DNA from: Acidobacteriota bacterium
GTDB lineage: Bacteria > Acidobacteriota > Vicinamibacteria > Vicinamibacterales > JAFNAJ01
Direction: 5' to 3'
NCBI GenBank assembly: GCA_017860085.1
Contig: JAFNAJ010000081.1
Location: 1 to 8,921, forward strand
Length of the DNA stretch: 8,921 bases
The notes beneath the pieces were generated by a model. That model did not search any database. It had not been told where the DNA came from and saw only the letters and a program-made list of their open reading frames with translations. Both the position numbers and the translations under genes were made by a program. Below, piece by piece: positions 5,355-8,921 of the stretch (position 1 is the first letter of the stretch; the number at the start of each line of letters is the position of its first letter).

Positions 5355-6871
5355 CATCCTGGCCGCTTCCACCCGGGCACGAGGAGGAGCTGGCGTCGTT
5401 CGAGGCGCTGAAGCCCAGGCTCGCCGAGGTGTGGAACGCGCTCATCGCGCATGGCGACGAGCACGGGACGTCGGTGGTCGTGCCGTCGCTGACGCTCGAC
5501 CAGGAGGAGCTGCGGAAGCTCGCAGGCGTGGCCTTCTACGAGGAGCGGCTGCTGTTCCTGCTGATTCGTCTCCGCAATCCGCGGGCCCACCTCGTCTACG
5601 TCACGTCGCAGCCCGTGCACCCGCTGGTCCTGGAGTACTACCTCCACCTGCTGGCAGGGGTGCCCGCGAGTCATGCGCGGCAGCGGCTCACGCTGCTGTG
5701 CTGCTATGACGCGTCGCCACGGCCGCTGACGCAGAAGATCCTGGAGCGGCCGCGGCTCGTGCAGCGAATCCGCAACGCGATTCCCGACCCGAATCGGGCC
5801 TACCTGACGGTGTTCAATGCCACGCCGCTCGAGCGGCGGCTCGCCGTCACGCTGGGCATTCCGCTCAACGGGCTCGACCCGGCACTCTCGTACCTGGGCA
5901 CGAAGTCGGGGAGCCGCAAGATCTTCAGGGAGGCGGGCGTCAACCTGCCCGATGGGTTCGAGGATCTCCAGTCGCTCGAGGAGATCGAGGAAGCGCTGAT
6001 CGAGCTGAAGCGCCGGCGGCCGGGCATGCGGCGGGCGATCCTCAAGCTGAACGACAGCTTCTCTGGTGAGGGCAATGCCGTGTTCTCGTACCCGGGGCAC
6101 GGCAGCCACTTCGGTGTGCGCGCGGCGATGGAGCAGATCCAGCTCTCCGTGCCGAGCGAGACCCCGGACGTGTACTACGAGAAGTTTGCGCGCATGGGCG
6201 GGGTCGTTGAGGAGTTGCTCGAAGCACGAGAGAAGGCCTCGCCGAGTGCGCAGTTTCGCACGAGCCCCAATGGTGACGTGATCGACATCTCGACGCACGA
6301 TCAGATCCTTGGCGGTCCGTCGGGCCAGATCTACCTGGGATGCAGCTTCCCCGCGCGCGACGACTACCGGCCACAGCTGATCGAGACCGGGCGGCGAGTG
6401 GGGGAGGCGCTGGCGCGCCACGGCGCCGTGAGTCGGTACGGCGTCGATTTCCTGGCCTACCGTGACGAGTCGGATGAGCCGTGGCAACTCTCCGCGCTCG
6501 AGATCAACCTGAGAGTCGTGGGGACCACGCACCCGTTTCTGGCGCTGAAGTTCCTTACGGGCGGAGACATGGACCCGCACACCGGTCACTTCGTCTCGCT
6601 CGGTGGCCGGCCCAAGTTCTACCAGGCAACCGACAACCTGCGCTCGGAGCGCTACCGGACCCTTCTCCCCGAAGACCTCATCGACGTCGCGACGGTGCAC
6701 GGCCTGCACTACAGCCACCGGACGGAGTCGGGCGTGCTGTTCCACATGATTGGCGCGCTGTCGGAGTTCGGCAAGCTGGGCGTCACCGTGATCGGGAACA
6801 GCCGCGACGAGGTCGAGGCCCTGTACGCCCAGGTGCTGCATGTCCTCGACGCTGAAACGACTTACGAGTAG
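5351..6871 (+). CDS. PGM1-related ATP-grasp peptide ligase
   Basis: ATG 5351 overlaps the preceding TGA (ATGA), suggesting translational coupling; no clear ribosome binding site precedes it. The 506-residue protein matches, by my recall of the family, the ATP-grasp ligases related to PGM1, the pheganomycin peptide ligase that joins a non-proteinogenic amino acid to peptides. Segments supporting this are LVYVTSQPVHPLVLEYYLHL (81-100), ASPRPLTQKILERP (121-134), VFNATPLERRLA (154-165), LGTKSGSRKIFREAGV (182-197), the ATP-binding AILKLNDSFSGEGNA (229-243), YYEKFARMGGVVEELL (275-290) and the metal-binding LEINLRVVGTTHP (383-395; Glu384, Asn386, Arg388). From about 396 on lies the PGM1-type C-terminal domain, including HYSHRTESGVLFHMIGAL (453-470). 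The protein is cytosolic. As last gene of the run it may carry out the final or chain-extending ligation. Substrate unknown; no precursor peptide gene is visible nearby. Confidence 0.8.
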   Translation: MTSWPLPPGHEEELASFEALKPRLAEVWNALIAHGDEHGTSVVVPSLTLDQEELRKLAGVAFYEERLLFLLIRLRNPRAHLVYVTSQPVHPLVLEYYLHLLAGVPASHARQRLTLLCCYDASPRPLTQKILERPRLVQRIRNAIPDPNRAYLTVFNATPLERRLAVTLGIPLNGLDPALSYLGTKSGSRKIFREAGVNLPDGFEDLQSLEEIEEALIELKRRRPGMRRAILKLNDSFSGEGNAVFSYPGHGSHFGVRAAMEQIQLSVPSETPDVYYEKFARMGGVVEELLEAREKASPSAQFRTSPNGDVIDISTHDQILGGPSGQIYLGCSFPARDDYRPQLIETGRRVGEALARHGAVSRYGVDFLAYRDESDEPWQLSALEINLRVVGTTHPFLALKFLTGGDMDPHTGHFVSLGGRPKFYQATDNLRSERYRTLLPEDLIDVATVHGLHYSHRTESGVLFHMIGALSEFGKLGVTVIGNSRDEVEALYAQVLHVLDAETTYE

Positions 6872-6873
6872 GA

Positions 6874-6894
6874 AGGGCACGATCGCCCTCTCTT
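6874..6894 (+). terminator. Weak terminator candidate after the ligase run
   Basis: AGGGC at 6874-6878 pairs with GCCCT at 6885-6889 around a six-base loop, followed by a mixed pyrimidine stretch CTCTCTT (6888-6894 region). It lies three bases after the TAG of the last ligase gene. The stem is short and the T content modest, so termination may be partial. Confidence 0.35.
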
Positions 6895-6936
6895 CGTGTC
6901 GAGGATCGCAGCACTCGGAGACTGACTGTCCCCATT

Positions 6937-6945
6937 TGCTAGGAT
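6937..6945 (+). promoter_or_regulatory. Extended -10 promoter directly before the alpha/beta hydrolase
   Basis: TGC-TAGGAT (6937-6945) has the TGN extension plus a -10 hexamer. No good -35 box is seen about 17 bases further up. A start site about 6-8 bases after the hexamer would fall on or next to the ATG at 6951, so the transcript would have essentially no leader. No Shine-Dalgarno sequence is present, which fits leaderless initiation. Confidence 0.4.
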
Positions 6946-6950
6946 GAGAC

Positions 6951-7859
6951 ATGGTCGCGCGGCAGTTGCCGTGGTCGCCGGAGATCCGCCTCGATGGCGG
7001 GGGCCGGGCACGCGTGCTGCTCTTCGCGGGCTTCGGGGCGGGCCCCGAGACCCTCCGATCCCTCGCGGAAGCCCTGCAGTCGGACGCGCTCGCAACGGTC
7101 CTGCTCCTGTCGCTGGCCGGGCACACGGGTGACCAGCGCGCGTTCGAGCGCAGCCGGTCGTGGCACTACATCGGCGAGGCCGAAGAGCGGTTCATTCGCT
7201 TCTGGCAGGAGCGCGGCACGCCCGTGCACCTCGGCGGGTACTCGACCGGTGCCCTCATCGCGCTGCTCGTGGCCGCCCGCCACCCGGAGAAGGTGGCGGG
7301 ATTGGTGCTGACGTCCCCGGCGCTTCGCCTGTCGAGGACCGACAAACAGCTGGTGGGGTTTGCCGCGGGCTCGTTGTACTACGTGGCCCTGCCGGCCGCG
7401 CTGCTCGGATCGCTGCTGGCTCTCGCGTGGAAGAGCCGTACGCAGGGGTGGGGTGCGCGGCGACGGACCCTTGGCGCGCTGGGCGCAATGGCCGTCTGGG
7501 CCAGCGCGACCGCCGGACTCCGAGGGCTGACGGTGCCGCTCGACGAAGGGGGGCCGCTGTTGCGGGACGGGGAAGAGGTGCTTCCCCCTCACTTCACGCG
7601 GGCATCGCTCCTGTCAGGATCCACGCTCGTCCCGGTGCAGTTGGCCGCCCGCTGGCAGCTGCGACGGTTGTCGCTGCCGGTCTGCCTGATCTTTGGCGAG
7701 GACGACACCGTGGTGGATGTCCGCTTCGGCACGATGCGGGCGCGTGCGAGCCGGCATGCCGAACTCCACGTGGTCCCGAAGGCGCCTCACCGGGTCGTGA
7801 CGGTCGACGAGTGCCACCGGATCGTGTGCGAATTCGTGAGGCGGCGTCGGCCGGCCTGA
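6951..7859 (+). CDS. Alpha/beta-hydrolase fold enzyme
   Basis: The 302-residue protein shows the fold's landmarks: VLLFAGFGAG (22-31) as the oxyanion strand-turn, the nucleophile elbow GGYSTG (95-100) with Ser98, LIFGEDDTVV (246-255) providing the acid (Asp251 or Asp252), and KAPHRVV (277-283) with the catalytic His280. Between about 130 and 195 lies a cap region with two strongly apolar stretches (139-160 and 174-190), which could form a hydrophobic lid or touch a membrane. There is no signal peptide. Family members are serine hydrolases (lipase, esterase, peptidase, thioesterase, lysophospholipase); the HxxPE-type segment HPEKVAGLVLTSPA (111-124) is typical of monoacylglycerol-lipase-like members. 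It appears to have its own promoter and is separated by 79 bases from the ligase run, so a joint function is only a possibility. A 58-base gap (7860-7917) with no clear terminator separates it from the convergent esterase gene. Confidence 0.85.
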   Translation: MVARQLPWSPEIRLDGGGRARVLLFAGFGAGPETLRSLAEALQSDALATVLLLSLAGHTGDQRAFERSRSWHYIGEAEERFIRFWQERGTPVHLGGYSTGALIALLVAARHPEKVAGLVLTSPALRLSRTDKQLVGFAAGSLYYVALPAALLGSLLALAWKSRTQGWGARRRTLGALGAMAVWASATAGLRGLTVPLDEGGPLLRDGEEVLPPHFTRASLLSGSTLVPVQLAARWQLRRLSLPVCLIFGEDDTVVDVRFGTMRARASRHAELHVVPKAPHRVVTVDECHRIVCEFVRRRRPA

Positions 7860-7917
7860 CCGCCGTTGCCCCGACTCCGCTCTTCACGCGTGGTCGAGGT
7901 GTCGCCGCGCGCTGCGC

Positions 7918-8646
7918 TCAGAAGATCTTCGACACGTACTCCCACATCTGGTGGCGCCAGTAAGGCCAGTCGTGGCCACCTTCGGGGCCCCAGTCGTCGA
8001 GCGAGTGCCGGATGCCCTTGCTTCGGAGGATGCCCGACAAATGGCGCGCGGGCCCGCTGTTCTCCCATGGGCCATGACCCGTCACCAGGTGGATGTCGCA
8101 GGACGCGAGCTGCTCGTAGTGCCACGGGTCGGCGAGGTTCGACAGGTAGTCGACGGGGTTATTGAAGTAGAAGTTGTCGTCGTACATGCCGTTCATGAAG
8201 CCCCTCATGTCGTACACACCCGAGAGGGCGAAGCACCGCTTGAAGACGTCCGGGTGCTTGAACAGCGAGTTGGCCGCGTAGTACGCCCCGAGTGATGGTC
8301 CCATCACCGAGATCGGGAGCAACGACCGGCAGTGGTTGTGCACGAACGGCACGACTTCCTCGCGCACGTACTCGTCGTACATGCGCTGCATCCAGCTCCT
8401 GTGGTACGGGTGCGCGCCCTTGTTGTAGAACGACTCGCTCGCATTGTGGTTCAGCGAGAAGATCTTGAGACGCCCGGCATCGACGAACTCCGCCAGGGTG
8501 GCGACGACGCCCTGGTCGCGCATCTCCCACTCGTTGCCGCCACTCGTGGGAAATGTCACGAGCGGTGGCCCCCAGTGTCCGAAGACGACGATGCCCATGT
8601 CGCGGCCCAGCCTGTGGGAGAACCAGCGGTGGTATTCGGTGTGCAT
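7918..8646 (-). CDS. Compact putative esterase (alpha/beta-hydrolase, esterase D-like)
   Basis: Starting at the ATG whose first base is 8646, the protein has 242 residues; a GTG at 8685 in frame would add 13 unlikely residues and read across the putative promoter. It begins MHTEYHRWFSHRLGRDM and continues VFGHWGPPLVTFPTSGG (21-37), characteristic of small cytosolic esterase-family proteins. The nucleophile elbow is MGPSLGAYYA (115-124) with Ser118; His225 in EGGHDWPYW (222-230) is the catalytic His, and the acid is probably Asp171/Asp173 or Asp184 (uncertain). No signal peptide is seen, unlike the secreted mycolyltransferase/esterase D relatives. No convincing Shine-Dalgarno sequence precedes it. 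I recall proteins of this type near ATP-grasp ligase genes in other bacteria but cannot verify that. If true, it could hydrolyse or transfer an acyl group of the ligase product. Confidence 0.8.
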   Translation of the reverse strand: MHTEYHRWFSHRLGRDMGIVVFGHWGPPLVTFPTSGGNEWEMRDQGVVATLAEFVDAGRLKIFSLNHNASESFYNKGAHPYHRSWMQRMYDEYVREEVVPFVHNHCRSLLPISVMGPSLGAYYAANSLFKHPDVFKRCFALSGVYDMRGFMNGMYDDNFYFNNPVDYLSNLADPWHYEQLASCDIHLVTGHGPWENSGPARHLSGILRSKGIRHSLDDWGPEGGHDWPYWRHQMWEYVSKIF

Positions 8647-8675
8647 GGTGTCTGTGGCGCTGCCGCCGGGCGCTG

Positions 8676-8684
8676 ATCTTACCA
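8676..8684 (-). promoter_or_regulatory. Candidate extended -10 promoter for the esterase gene
   Basis: Read on the minus strand, TGG-TAAGAT occupies 8684 to 8676, a TGN extension plus a five-of-six -10 hexamer. It predicts a start near 8669 and a leader of about 23 bases before the ATG at 8646. No clear -35 box is visible. It lies in the 62-base gap (8647-8708) between the kinase and esterase genes, so the esterase may be transcribed separately from the kinase. Confidence 0.35.
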
Positions 8685-8708
8685 CTCAGCCGATCCGACG
8701 TTCCGTCT

Positions 8709-8921
8709 TCAGGTGGTGGGGCGTGAACCGCCCAGCCGCACGATGTCCTCGAGACTCGGGACCCCGTCGAGCGCTCCGGTCCGGGTGCAGCTGACGGCAG
8801 CCGCCGCATTGGCAAACCGGAGCACGCGATCGACGGGCCACTGCTGCAGCAGCCCGTAGATGAAGCCGCCGCGGAAGACGTCGCCGGCGCCCGTGGTGTC
8901 GACCGCCTGCACTGCGAATCC
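8709..8921 (-). CDS. PfkB-family carbohydrate/nucleoside kinase, C-terminal fragment (cut by window edge)
   Basis: The open frame enters from the right edge (8921) and ends at TGA 8711-8709, leaving 70 residues. Near its start lies VDTTGAGDVFRGGF, the second PfkB signature, in which the Asp of GAGD is the catalytic base that deprotonates the sugar or nucleoside hydroxyl and the glycines form the anion hole. The rest, including LRFANAAAAVSCTRTGALDGVPS, is the usual C-terminal helix of ribokinase-like enzymes followed by the terminal segment. The substrate (ribose, fructose, ketohexose, adenosine and others) is not decidable from this piece. The internal GTG at 8912 is not a real start because the frame continues G-F-A upstream to the window edge. 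Confidence 0.85.
   Translation of the reverse strand, partial: GFAVQAVDTTGAGDVFRGGFIYGLLQQWPVDRVLRFANAAAAVSCTRTGALDGVPSLEDIVRLGGSRPTT

Noticed and set aside
2662..5372. Long minus-strand frames (2662-4029 and 4065-5372)
   Set aside because: They are complementary to the permuted ATP-grasp and amidotransferase genes, which have clear motifs; the antisense translations have none.
5306..7126. Minus-strand open frame of 606 codons
   Set aside because: It lies antisense to the PGM1-like ligase gene and crosses into the next gene. No recognisable domain, low-complexity composition typical of GC-rich shadow frames.
8332..8676. Plus-strand frames over the esterase gene
   Set aside because: They are antisense to a protein with a clear serine-hydrolase elbow and catalytic His; the plus-strand translations carry no motif.
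1..8921. tRNA-Sec or other tRNA, CRISPR repeats, insertion sequences
   Set aside because: I looked for cloverleaf-like segments, regularly spaced repeats, transposase motifs and terminal inverted repeats by eye and saw none.

Overview
The window is 8.9 kb of very GC-rich DNA, densely coding, with short intergenic gaps and signs of a Gram-negative-type cell (an exported periplasmic-type protein). Family content and sequence style (YbdK-family ligase, several ATP-grasp ligases, a PGM1-like peptide ligase, a compact esterase, a PfkB kinase) remind me most of soil Acidobacteriota such as Vicinamibacteria-like lineages. That assignment is a guess from pattern recall. No rRNA, tRNA, CRISPR, insertion sequence or phage gene was seen.

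Layout. Positions 1-186 hold a strong inverted repeat (41-72), a sigma70-like promoter (115-144) and a short 5' leader with its own hairpin. Gene 1 (187-657, +) is a secreted single-domain rhodanese interrupted at 523-525 by an in-frame TGA. Reading resumes in the same frame with perfectly ordinary rhodanese sequence to a TAG at 655-657. The TGA sits at the active-site loop, two residues after a Cys, and a 7-bp stem with a 5-nt G/U-containing loop follows at the spacing expected for a bacterial SECIS. I annotate it as a probable selenoprotein, not as a truncated gene.

Positions 723-6871 (+) hold a tight five-gene run: a YbdK/GCS2-type carboxylate-amine ligase, a RimK-like ATP-grasp protein, a circularly permuted ATP-grasp-like (glutathionylspermidine-synthase-like) protein, a class I glutamine-amidotransferase-like protein with Cys/His/Glu triad residues, and a PGM1-related ATP-grasp peptide ligase. 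Gaps are 27, 10 and 11 nt, then a 4-nt ATGA overlap. Four presumptive amide-bond-forming enzymes of at least three architectures plus one amidohydrolase/amidotransferase imply a pathway for an unidentified peptide-like or amide-conjugated small molecule. No carrier protein, precursor peptide, tailoring oxidase or transporter lies inside the run.

Downstream, an alpha/beta hydrolase (6951-7859, +) has what looks like its own extended -10 promoter only a few bases before its ATG, so it may be leaderless. Convergent to it on the minus strand are a compact putative esterase (8646 to 7918) and, upstream of that, the C-terminal end of a PfkB-family sugar/nucleoside kinase that runs off the window edge (8921 to 8709). 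The esterase and hydrolase could serve the ligase pathway, but only proximity suggests it.
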